Part shown: positions 1 to 6,290 of the stretch, in pieces
Layout: each line of letters starts with the position of its first letter
Numbering within the stretch: position 1 is the stretch's first letter
Source: Spirochaetaceae bacterium
GTDB lineage: Bacteria; Spirochaetota; Spirochaetia; Treponematales; Breznakiellaceae
Length of the DNA: 15,254 nt
NCBI GenBank assembly: GCA_031269165.1
Contig: JAISZQ010000387.1
Coordinates: forward strand, 1-15,254
Direction of reading: 5' to 3'
Made by a program: the position numbers and the translations under genes
The notes under the pieces: model-generated
The model's input: the letters and a program-made list of their open reading frames with translations, nothing else
Told to the model about the DNA's origin: nothing
Databases searched by the model: none

Positions 1-85
1 TTTGCGGCAATAGTTAAATCAACACCAAAAACGCAAAGTTAATTAAATTATCCATTTACAAAACCCCCCAAAATGGTTTAAGCAA

Positions 86-96
86 CCCCCCCCCCC
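86..96. repeat. Homopolymeric C11 tract
   Basis: Eleven consecutive C residues lie about 70 nt upstream of the -35 box. A shorter C6 run is at 64-69. Tracts of this length are prone to slipped-strand length change. Whether it alters expression of the downstream genes cannot be told from one sequence. Confidence 0.85.
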
Positions 97-143
97 AAAA
101 TTACGGCAACGGCTGAATAATTATCAAAAAATGTAAGAAAAAC

Positions 144-165
144 GTAAATTTTTGCAAGAATTTAC
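144..165. promoter_or_regulatory. Inverted repeat abutting the -35 box
   Basis: GTAAATT (144-150) and AATTTAC (159-165) form a perfect 7-bp inverted repeat with an 8-nt spacer, ending one base before the -35 box. The arms are the same hexamer as in the 208-223 palindrome but in the opposite arrangement. It could be an auxiliary operator or an activator site. That role is inferred. Confidence 0.45.
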
Positions 166-194
166 TTGACATATATTCTCAACCGTGATACTAT
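166..194 (+). promoter_or_regulatory. Sigma-70 type promoter of the fructoside locus
   Basis: TTGACA at 166-171, a 17-nt spacer and TACTAT at 189-194 give a perfect -35 and a 5/6 -10 box at ideal spacing. The start of transcription would fall near 201, just before an inverted repeat at 208-223. This is the strongest promoter seen in the window and should drive the GH32 fragment and the GH32-type gene, possibly the whole locus to 7253. Confidence 0.75.
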
Positions 195-207
195 TAGTTG
201 ATGTTTG

Positions 208-223
208 ATTTACAAATGTAAAT
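208..223. promoter_or_regulatory. Operator-like palindrome just after the transcription start
   Basis: ATTTACA (208-214), AA, TGTAAAT (217-223) is a perfect 7-2-7 inverted repeat immediately downstream of the predicted +1. This is a classical repressor position for sugar regulators such as the LacI or ROK families. A degenerate relative (ATTTACA-TT-TGCAAAC) occurs at 5540-5555 in front of the intact GH32 gene, which suggests a shared local regulator. No regulator gene is in the window. Confidence 0.6.
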
Positions 224-228
224 AAAGG

Positions 229-784
229 TGGATAGGGAATGGTTGACAACAACAAATCGGCAGCGGTCGGGGCGCAAACGGGACAGTTCCGGCAACGGTA
301 TCACTTCATGGCCCCCTCAGGGTGGATGAACGACCTCAACGGCCTCATCTATTGGCAGGGGCGGTATCACCTCTTTTACCAGCACAACCCCTTCAAGCCG
401 GAATGGGGTGCCGTGCATTGGGGCCACGCGAGCAGCCGCGATATGGTTCACTGGCGGCACGAACCCATAGCCCTGGCCCCCAGCGAGCCCTACGATTTAG
501 ACGAAAAAGGAGAAGAGGGCGGCTGTTTTTCAGGCAGTGTCGTGGACAATGACGGAGTACTCGCCCTCATCTATACCGGGGCGGTTCACGCCGAAGGGAA
601 AACCATGCAAACCCAGTGCCTCGCCGAGAGCAGGGACGGCGTTCATTTTGAAAAGCACCGGGCAAATCCGGTTATCGCGTGCCCGCCTGAAACGGGTAGC
701 CGTGACCTTCGAGACCCCAAGGTGTGGCGGCATGGAGATTACTGGTACCTCGTTGCCGGAACCTGCAAAGACGGCCGGGGGAAA
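229..784 (+). repeat. Direct repeat, copy 1 (GH32 5' segment)
   Basis: This block aligns with 5681-6290 from the TGGATAGGG just upstream of the start codon through codon 182. By eye there are about 25 substitutions, mostly transitions, so identity is near 95%. Copy 1 lacks 54 nt (18 codons) after the seventh codon, with a CGG microhomology at the breakpoint. Upstream and downstream of the block the two loci are unrelated. Confidence 0.9.
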
Positions 785-826
785 GATCCGAATACATTTA
801 TTTGCATCATCAAGGAGATTTTATGA
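239..826 (+). pseudogene. Truncated GH32 beta-fructosidase (N-terminal fragment)
   Basis: The 195-residue product matches the first 200 residues of the intact GH32 enzyme at 5691-7253, then after GRGK runs into 13 unrelated residues and stops. It keeps the nucleophile Asp32 but the signature WMNDPNG reads WMNDLNG, with Leu for the conserved Pro. It has the RDP motif (Asp159) but lacks the EC motif with the acid/base Glu, most of the five-bladed propeller and the C-terminal beta-sandwich. GH32 enzymes are usually about 450-520 residues, so this cannot be an active hydrolase. It still has the promoter, a start codon and an open frame, and its TGA overlaps the ATG of the next gene (ATGA at 823-826). 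It may therefore be translated and couple ribosomes into that gene. Thirteen amino acid changes against the intact copy, about as many as silent changes, fit relaxed selection. Confidence 0.85.
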
Positions 827-2265
827 ATATTTTTTATCGGCCGAAGAACGCCTGGGTGGGCGATTGTATTCCCTATTGGGAAGATGGATGTTACTACATT
901 TTTTATCTTCACGATCCGCGTAATGTAGCGGGAAAATATGCAGAAAACACGACATGGCACCTGTTGACCAGCCCGGATCTGATAAAATTTGAGGAGCGGG
1001 GTGAGGCTATAGAACGCGGCGCTGGAAACCAGCCCAATAAAAACATTTACACAGGTTCCATTTGCCGGGGGAAAGATGGGGAATATTATGCCTTTTATAC
1101 AGCCGTTAACGAGGCGTTGAGCGTCAATGGAAAAATCCGTCAATCAATTATGTATGCCAAAGGGGAAACGCTTTTCCATCTTGCCACTGACGAATCTTTT
1201 ATCCTCTACGCAGATGATGAAATTTATGAAAGTTTTGACTGGCGCGACCCATTTGTATTTTGGAATGATAATGATCAGCAATATTGGATGCTTTTGGCCG
1301 CCCGGCTTAAAGGTGCTGGCGGTCATCGCGGGGGTTGTATTGGTTTATGTACTTCAAAAGATCTAAAAATCTGGAATTACCAAAAACCGCTCTATGCTCC
1401 AAATATGTATATTACTATGGAATGTCCAGAGGTCTTTTTCCAAAACGGCTGGTGGTATATGGTTTTTTCCACCTTTTCCGACAGATTTGTAACTCACTAT
1501 CGCATGGCGAGGAATCTTCTGGGCCCCTGGACAATACCTGTGGATGATGTATTTGACTGCCGGGCAAATTATGCATTAAAAACCGCATCTGATGGGAAAA
1601 AACGCTTTTCTTTTGGTTGGATTGCCAGCAAAACCGGAGAAACCGACCAGGGAGACTGGGAATGGGGTGGCACCATGGCAATCCATGAAATCAAGCAAAA
1701 TGCAGACGGCCTATTCCATACCGCTCCGCCACCAGCGCTTGTTTCATATTATCATCACAAACGGGAAATTTCCGCATGGATACTTTTTAACGCAGAAAGA
1801 ATACAGACAAACAAGGGGGTGGATTTTTGTACCGACACTTTAGGGGCTGCACTTTGTAAAATACCGGAGGATAATTTTGCGATTGATGTTGAATTGACCG
1901 TTGAAGGGGGAACCGAATACGGTATTGCTCTTCATACGGAGCCGGATATGGAAAGGGGATATTTTCTCCGCATGGATCCGGCCTCGGGATTAGTCGCCTG
2001 GGATATTTGGCCCCGAAAGGAACAAGGATTCTACCAATGGCAGATCGCGGGAGACAAACCTTACCAAATGGAAACCTGCCGCCGCTTTATTCCCCAGAGA
2101 ACAAATCATATACAAATTATCAGGGAGCGGGAAATAACAGTAGTTTATATAAACGGAAAAACAGCGCTTTCATCGCCTTTGTACAATTTTAAAGGAGGCT
2201 ATGGAGGACCGTATGTCATTCAGGGATTGGTGCATATTGGGGATTGTACTATCAGTACCCCATAA
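823..2265 (+). CDS. GH32-type glycoside hydrolase, divergent fructosidase-like
   Basis: Start chosen at ATG 823, preceded by AAGGAG (812-817). A longer in-frame reading from 724 would run through the GH32 repeat and is unlikely. The 480-residue protein has the GH32/GH-J clan layout. An N-terminal WVGD places Asp14 where the WMNDPNG nucleophile lies, WRDPF (Asp142) is the transition-state Asp motif, and MECPEV (Glu200) is the acid/base motif. Repeated YYxFY and WYMVF strands are typical of the five-bladed propeller. Residues after about 330 form a beta-sandwich-like tail. No signal peptide is seen, so it is probably cytoplasmic and acts on an imported oligosaccharide. Because WVGD replaces WMNDPNG, substrate (sucrose, fructo-oligosaccharide, levan or inulin pieces) cannot be named. 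Composition is more AT-rich than the GH32 repeat before it. Its ATG overlaps the stop of the GH32 fragment. Family call is firm to moderate, substrate open. Confidence 0.75.
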   Translation: MNIFYRPKNAWVGDCIPYWEDGCYYIFYLHDPRNVAGKYAENTTWHLLTSPDLIKFEERGEAIERGAGNQPNKNIYTGSICRGKDGEYYAFYTAVNEALSVNGKIRQSIMYAKGETLFHLATDESFILYADDEIYESFDWRDPFVFWNDNDQQYWMLLAARLKGAGGHRGGCIGLCTSKDLKIWNYQKPLYAPNMYITMECPEVFFQNGWWYMVFSTFSDRFVTHYRMARNLLGPWTIPVDDVFDCRANYALKTASDGKKRFSFGWIASKTGETDQGDWEWGGTMAIHEIKQNADGLFHTAPPPALVSYYHHKREISAWILFNAERIQTNKGVDFCTDTLGAALCKIPEDNFAIDVELTVEGGTEYGIALHTEPDMERGYFLRMDPASGLVAWDIWPRKEQGFYQWQIAGDKPYQMETCRRFIPQRTNHIQIIREREITVVYINGKTALSSPLYNFKGGYGGPYVIQGLVHIGDCTISTP

Positions 2266-2279
2266 TATTTGAGGTGATT

Positions 2280-2407
2280 ATGCGGCAGAAACTGGCGGAA
2301 TAGCTTAAATATGCGGTCATCGTGGCGTCCGCGTTGCCATTGCTGGCAGCCTACCCGTTTCCGCATACTTTACGAAGGGTGTTATGATCGGCTCGGTGAA
2401 GGGCTGA
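2280..2407 (+). pseudogene. Relic of a sugar ABC permease C-terminus (CUT1, LplC/MalG-like)
   Basis: Reading from ATG 2280, after GAGGTG, gives a few codons and a stop at 2301-2303. The same frame continues as LKYAVIVASALPLLAAYPF, and after a one-base frame change near 2363 the phase ends YFTKGVMIGSVKG at a TGA (2405-2407). The alternating pieces match the well-known carboxy end of LplC/MalG-type inner-membrane permeases (last helix, then KGVMxGxxKG). It differs from the C-terminus of the permease at 4675-5502 (TAGMTLGATKG), so it derives from another transporter. At least one nonsense and one frameshift lesion make it non-functional. It marks an ABC operon lost or rearranged at this point. 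Recognised from family knowledge, not from a search. Confidence 0.7.
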
Positions 2408-2441
2408 TTATTTCATACATATTTTTTATTTGGAGGATACT

Positions 2442-3725
2442 ATGAAGACGAACAGAAAAAGAGTACTGCCAATGGCTATGGTGGCCCTTGGCGCGGCGGT
2501 GCTGCTGCTTTCGGGTTGCGGCGGTAAGGGGGAAGTAGTAACGGTAAAATGGTTTGCTTCTCGTCCCTTGGGTGGCGAAATCGATCTAACCATTCGAGAA
2601 ATCGCAAAAAAGTACAGCGAGGAACAGAAGGGGACGTGGGTATTAGAAGTTGAAACTACTGCGGATCGTCCCTCCTACCTTCAGAAACTGAAGACTCTTA
2701 TTGCAGGCGGTAATATGCCGGATATTATCGACATTGACGCCGACCCCTATTGCAAAGAGCTGGTAGACGCGGGAATGTTGGTAAATGTCAAGGATTTTCT
2801 CAGGGCGGAAGGCCGATATGATGACTTTCACCCTATTGCCCTGCAATACCAGGAATTTGTAGATGGTACAATGTATACCCTTCCCTTGGAATATCATGTG
2901 GAAATGATCTGGTATCATAAAGATATATTTGCCAAATACAATCTGGTTCCACCAAAAACTATGGATGAATGGCTTGAGGTCTGTAGATCCCTAAAAGCAA
3001 ATGGCATTACGCCCATTTCTGTAGATGGTATAGATCGCTGGCCGGTTCAGCGTTACCTTGCCATGATCCCCTTCCGGCTTGCAGGAAACGATTACATTAT
3101 CGATCTCCGCGATGGAAAGCGATCTATGTCCGATGCTATTGGTATGCAGGCCATTCGTTTTATGCAGAATGTCGGGCAGTATTTTAATGAAGGTTTTGGC
3201 GCTACCGATTACGCCACGGCCCAATCCATGTTCTTGGAAGGAAAATCGGCCATGTATTATATTGGCGACTGGGAACAAAAAGCCATGCTGGAAGACTATA
3301 ACGCGGGAAAGATAGATTATTTCTATCTTCCTATGATAAACAACGCAAAAACAAAGAATAATGAATTTTGCGTTAATTCTGGAATTGGCATGGCGTTTAA
3401 CACCAAAACGTTTGATTCAAAAACAAAGGATTTCATCAAATACGTAATTGACAATTACGGGAAAATCTATGCAGGCCGGATGCAAATGTCCCCAATAAAA
3501 ATAGATCTTCCCAAGGATGTGTCATTTACCGATCTGTATATCAGGATTCAAAATGATATGAACAATGTGGGAACGCAATTTCTTAAACCTTGGGATACAT
3601 ATCTTGATTCAGATTCCAACCGGGTAATGCAAGATAACTTACTCCTCCTTGCGTCAGGAGAAATGAGCGCTGAACGATATGCGGCACTGGTAGACGAAGC
3701 GATAAAGGCCAATACGGCACAGTAG
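2442..3725 (+). CDS. Sugar ABC transporter substrate-binding lipoprotein
   Basis: Start chosen at ATG 2442, five bases after a strong GGAGG (2432-2436). The in-frame TTG at 2430 would swallow the ribosome-binding site. The 427-residue product starts with basic residues, a hydrophobic stretch and the lipobox LSGC, with Cys26 as lipidated residue, so the mature protein is membrane-anchored. The body is typical of family 1 solute-binding proteins (SBP_bac_1, CUT1 group): a GNMPDIIDIDAD segment near residue 90, FLEGKSAMYYIGDWE near residue 265, and a usual length. It should capture an oligosaccharide and hand it to the permeases encoded directly downstream. Neighbouring GH32 genes suggest a fructose-containing sugar, which is inference. 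A hairpin after its stop may make it more abundant than the permeases, as is common for this component. Confidence 0.92.
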   Translation: MKTNRKRVLPMAMVALGAAVLLLSGCGGKGEVVTVKWFASRPLGGEIDLTIREIAKKYSEEQKGTWVLEVETTADRPSYLQKLKTLIAGGNMPDIIDIDADPYCKELVDAGMLVNVKDFLRAEGRYDDFHPIALQYQEFVDGTMYTLPLEYHVEMIWYHKDIFAKYNLVPPKTMDEWLEVCRSLKANGITPISVDGIDRWPVQRYLAMIPFRLAGNDYIIDLRDGKRSMSDAIGMQAIRFMQNVGQYFNEGFGATDYATAQSMFLEGKSAMYYIGDWEQKAMLEDYNAGKIDYFYLPMINNAKTKNNEFCVNSGIGMAFNTKTFDSKTKDFIKYVIDNYGKIYAGRMQMSPIKIDLPKDVSFTDLYIRIQNDMNNVGTQFLKPWDTYLDSDSNRVMQDNLLLLASGEMSAERYAALVDEAIKANTAQ

Positions 3726-3739
3726 TTTTTATGTTCCAC

Positions 3740-3781
3740 TACGGCTGCCTTTGGCAAGCCTGTCAAGGCAGCCGTATTTTT
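3740..3781 (+). terminator. Intra-operon terminator or attenuator hairpin
   Basis: TACGGCTGCCTT (3740-3751) pairs perfectly with AAGGCAGCCGTA (3765-3776) around a 13-nt loop, followed by TTTTTC. It sits between the binding-protein stop and the first permease. Since the permeases have no clear promoter of their own, it probably terminates part of transcription and skews expression toward the binding protein. Confidence 0.75.
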
Positions 3782-3799
3782 CTATGATAGGAGACCATT

Positions 3800-4678
3800 A
3801 TGGGAATACTAAAAGATAAAAAAGCATATTTTACTTTTTTGTTGCCGGCCCTAAGTTTTTACCTTTTCGCGGTGTTTTACCCCATTATTCAGTCGGTAGG
3901 GTTAAGCCTTGTCCGTTGGAATGGTATTGGCAAATGGCAATTTGCCGGCTTGTCAAATTATATTTCTATTTTTAAAGATCGCATCTTTTATACTGCACTT
4001 GTCAATAATCTGATCTATCTGATTATCGTGGTATGTATGCAGATTGTTTTGGGCATGAGTTTTGCGATACTTATGACACATATAAAGAATCCTGCTCTGA
4101 TAAAAACTTTTTATTATATTCCCTGTATTATAACCACTGTAGCCATTGCCCAGTTATTCAGGAGTATTTATGCAACAGAACCGCTTGGCTTATTAAATCA
4201 GTGTTTACAAGCAGTCGGTCTTAAAAATATGGCAACTACATGGCTTACTAACACAAAAACAGTCCTTGCCGCTGTTTCTGTTCCCGAGGGCTGGCGTTTT
4301 ACCGGTTTATATATGGTAATCTATTACGTAGCCCTTGTCTCTCTGGACACGGAAGTACTTGAAGCCGCTCAAATAGATGGCGCTGACGGGTGGGTGTTAT
4401 TATTTCGGATTAAATTTCCCATGATTAGGCCGGTCATACTTCTTTCTCTTACCATGTGTCTTACCGGCGCCCTTAGAGGTTTTGACATTCCTTTTCTCTT
4501 GACCAACGGAGGGCCGGGCAATATCAGTGAACTTCTGTCTACGTATATGTATAAAAAGGCATTTGGCAGTAATCAATATGGTTATGGAAGTGCCATAGCG
4601 GTCTTTATTATCCTGGAAAGTATTGGGGTAATTACTTGTTTAAATATTTTCAGTAAAACCCAAGAGGGGGAAAAATGA
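3800..4678 (+). CDS. Sugar ABC transporter permease, MalF/UgpA-like
   Basis: This 292-residue inner-membrane protein starts at ATG 3800 after AGGAG (3789-3793). Six hydrophobic segments can be seen, the first at about residues 10-32 and the last at about 255-280. The cytoplasmic EAA loop that docks the ATPase is clear: Glu188-Ala-Ala, Asp193-Gly194 and Pro207. This is the binding-protein-dependent permease fold of CUT1 sugar importers, and LLTNGGPG near 233-240 is a hallmark of the MalF/UgpA side. Its last four bases overlap the next gene (ATGA), so the two half-channels are translationally coupled. No ATPase gene is nearby, so a shared MsmX/UgpC-type ATPase from elsewhere probably powers the complex. 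Confidence 0.92.
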   Translation: MGILKDKKAYFTFLLPALSFYLFAVFYPIIQSVGLSLVRWNGIGKWQFAGLSNYISIFKDRIFYTALVNNLIYLIIVVCMQIVLGMSFAILMTHIKNPALIKTFYYIPCIITTVAIAQLFRSIYATEPLGLLNQCLQAVGLKNMATTWLTNTKTVLAAVSVPEGWRFTGLYMVIYYVALVSLDTEVLEAAQIDGADGWVLLFRIKFPMIRPVILLSLTMCLTGALRGFDIPFLLTNGGPGNISELLSTYMYKKAFGSNQYGYGSAIAVFIILESIGVITCLNIFSKTQEGEK

Positions 4679-5502
4679 AAAAGCATCATTCCACAATTCT
4701 TTTCTACGTTGTTATTTTTTTCTTTTTTGTTATTCAGGTGTATCCGGTGGTTTGGCTTTTTATTGCCAGCCTTAAACCTACAGGAGAACTGAATACCGCT
4801 CCTTTCGCCTTCCCCAAACAACTTACCTTGGCAAGCTATTTAAAAGTTCTAAGAGATGGCAAAATAGGCCAATACATGATAAACAGCGTCAAGGTAACTG
4901 TTATTTCCATTATTCTTATTGTTTTTCTCGGATCGACCGCGGCCTTCGCTATTTCAAAATTCATTTTTAAAATATCAAAAAAAGTATATTCATTTTTTAC
5001 TTTGGGGATCATGATTCCGGTACAGATTACCTTGATTCCTCTCTTTATCTTCTACAGCAGAATGAATATTCTTAATACCGGGTTTTCCATCATCCTGCCC
5101 CAAGTGGGATTTGCTCTGCCTCTTTCGGTCATGATGTTTGTCAGTTTCTACTCCTTTATTCCCAATGAACTGCTTGAAGCCGCGATTATTGACGGTTGTT
5201 CTCCTTATAAAATATTTTTTAGAATTGTGTTTCCTCTCGGAGCCAATACAGTCATTACGGTTGCATCCATGTATTTTATCCTTATTTGGAACGATTTTAT
5301 TTTCGCTAACACTTTTATCAGTGATAATTCCGCAAAGACCGTAGCAGTTGGCTTACGAGATTATGTTGGCGCCTTTGGAAACATTGACTGGGGTTCTACA
5401 TTTGCTGCCATTTCTATTTCCATTCTTCCCCCCCTGATCATTTATTTTGTTTTGAATAATAAAGTAACTGCCGGTATGACTCTAGGGGCTACAAAAGGAT
5501 AA
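4675..5502 (+). CDS. Sugar ABC transporter permease, MalG/UgpE-like
   Basis: The 275-residue partner of the preceding permease overlaps it by four bases. An N-terminal helix (about 8-31) is followed by the periplasmic SLKPTGEL segment typical of MalG-type subunits. The EAA loop reads Glu168-Ala-Ala, Asp173-Gly174, Pro187. The C-terminus TAGMTLGATKG is the usual ending of this family and also serves as comparison for the permease relic at 2280-2407. It forms the second half of the transmembrane pore for sugar import. Expression is expected with the upstream permease. The intact GH32 gene follows 188 nt downstream and may be reached by read-through. Confidence 0.92.
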   Translation: MKKHHSTILFYVVIFFFFVIQVYPVVWLFIASLKPTGELNTAPFAFPKQLTLASYLKVLRDGKIGQYMINSVKVTVISIILIVFLGSTAAFAISKFIFKISKKVYSFFTLGIMIPVQITLIPLFIFYSRMNILNTGFSIILPQVGFALPLSVMMFVSFYSFIPNELLEAAIIDGCSPYKIFFRIVFPLGANTVITVASMYFILIWNDFIFANTFISDNSAKTVAVGLRDYVGAFGNIDWGSTFAAISISILPPLIIYFVLNNKVTAGMTLGATKG

Positions 5503-5539
5503 ATTGGTTGGCTAACAGGACTCAATTATTGTAATTTTG

Positions 5540-5555
5540 ATTTACATTTGCAAAC
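5540..5555. promoter_or_regulatory. Degenerate copy of the operator-like site
   Basis: ATTTACA (5540-5546), TT, TGCAAAC (5549-5555) is an imperfect 7-2-7 repeat. Its left arm is identical to the palindrome at 208-214 and both are preceded by TTTG. It lies upstream of the intact GH32 gene, as the perfect copy lies upstream of the GH32 fragment. Joint regulation by the same protein is inferred. Confidence 0.45.
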
Positions 5556-5560
5556 AATAG

Positions 5561-5663
5561 CGTTGTTCGGAAATTGCGGTTTCCGAACAACGACTGCTTA
5601 AAACGGCAAAATGCGGAGCATTTTGCAGGACTTGTGAGAGAACCGGCCGAGTTATCGAACAAG
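5561..5663. repeat. MITE/REP-like element with nested hairpins
   Basis: A perfect 13-bp hairpin (5561-5573 with 5580-5592, loop TTGCGG) is followed by a perfect 9-bp hairpin (5606-5614 with 5618-5626, loop GGA). The outer ends TTGTTCG (5563-5569) and CGAACAA (5656-5662) are inverted repeats of each other. This layout suggests a small non-autonomous mobile or repetitive element. No second copy is in the window, so the family status is unproven. Confidence 0.5.
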
Positions 5664-5680
5664 CCTAATGATGAAAAGGA

Positions 5681-6290
5681 TGGATAGGGAATGGTTGACA
5701 ACAACAAATCGGTAGATACTTATCATGTCAGGCGGCTTCTGGCGGCTCAGCGGGCGCAAGAAGCGGCGGCGGTCAGGGCGCAAACGGGACGGTTCCGGCA
5801 ACGGTATCACTTCATGGCCCCCTCAGGGTGGATAAACGACCCCAACGGCCTCATCTATTGGCAGGGGCGGTATCACCTCTTTTACCAGCACAACCCCTTC
5901 AAGCCGGAATGGGGTACCGTGCATTGGGGCCACGCGAGTAGCCGCGATATGGTTCACTGGCGGCACGAACCCATAGCCCTGGCCCCCAGCGAGTCCTACG
6001 ATTTAGACGAAAAAGGAGAAGAGGGCGGCTGTTTTTCCGGCAGTGCCGTGGACAACAACGGGGTACTCGCCCTCATCTATACCGGGGCGGTTCACGCCGA
6101 AGAGAAAACCATACAAACCCAGTGCCTCGCCGAGAGCAGGGACGGCGTTTATTTTGAAAAGCACCGGGCAAATCCGGTTATCGCGTGTCCGCCTGAAACG
6201 GGCAGTCCTGACTTTCGGGATCCCAAAGTGTGGCGGCATGGGGATTACTGGTACCTCGTTGCCGGAACCTGCAAAGACGGCCGGGGAAAA
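5681..6290 (+). repeat. Direct repeat, copy 2 (GH32 5' segment)
   Basis: This is the full-length partner of 229-784, lying in the intact GH32 gene. It begins at the same TGGATAGGG before the start codon and ends at GGCCGGGGAAAA. It has 54 nt that copy 1 lacks. The repeat pair flanks the GH32-type gene, the permease relic and the transporter genes, so recombination between copies could delete about 5.5 kb. Confidence 0.9.

Larger units (their letters stand above)
1..238. other. Intergenic region upstream of the fructoside locus
   Basis: No credible gene is seen here. The stretch is AT-rich and holds an 11-C run (86-96), a second 6-C run (64-69), a weak 6-bp stem (52-57 with 71-76), a strong promoter (166-194) and several ATTTAC/GTAAAT hexamers at 54-59, 144-149, 160-165, 208-213 and 218-223. 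The hexamers are the likely half-sites of a local regulator. The gene to the left lies outside the window. Confidence 0.7.
5503..5690. other. Intergenic region before the intact GH32 gene
   Basis: It holds an operator-like site (5540-5555) and an inverted-repeat element (5561-5663). No convincing promoter is seen; the best candidate is TTGGCT at 5508 with TGTAAT at 5530, which is weak. Read-through from the transporter genes is therefore plausible. A minus-strand open frame across 5522-5707 exists but follows the repeat and shows no ribosome-binding site I would trust. Confidence 0.6.

Noticed and set aside
724..822. N-terminal extension of the GH32-type protein starting at 724
   Set aside because: It reads the GH32 repeat in the wrong frame (MAAWRLLVPRC...). 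The ATG at 823 has a proper ribosome-binding site and begins at the conserved part.
5522..5707. Minus-strand open frame of 61 residues
   Set aside because: It follows the inverted-repeat element and overlaps the GH32 start region; no ribosome-binding site or family features support it.
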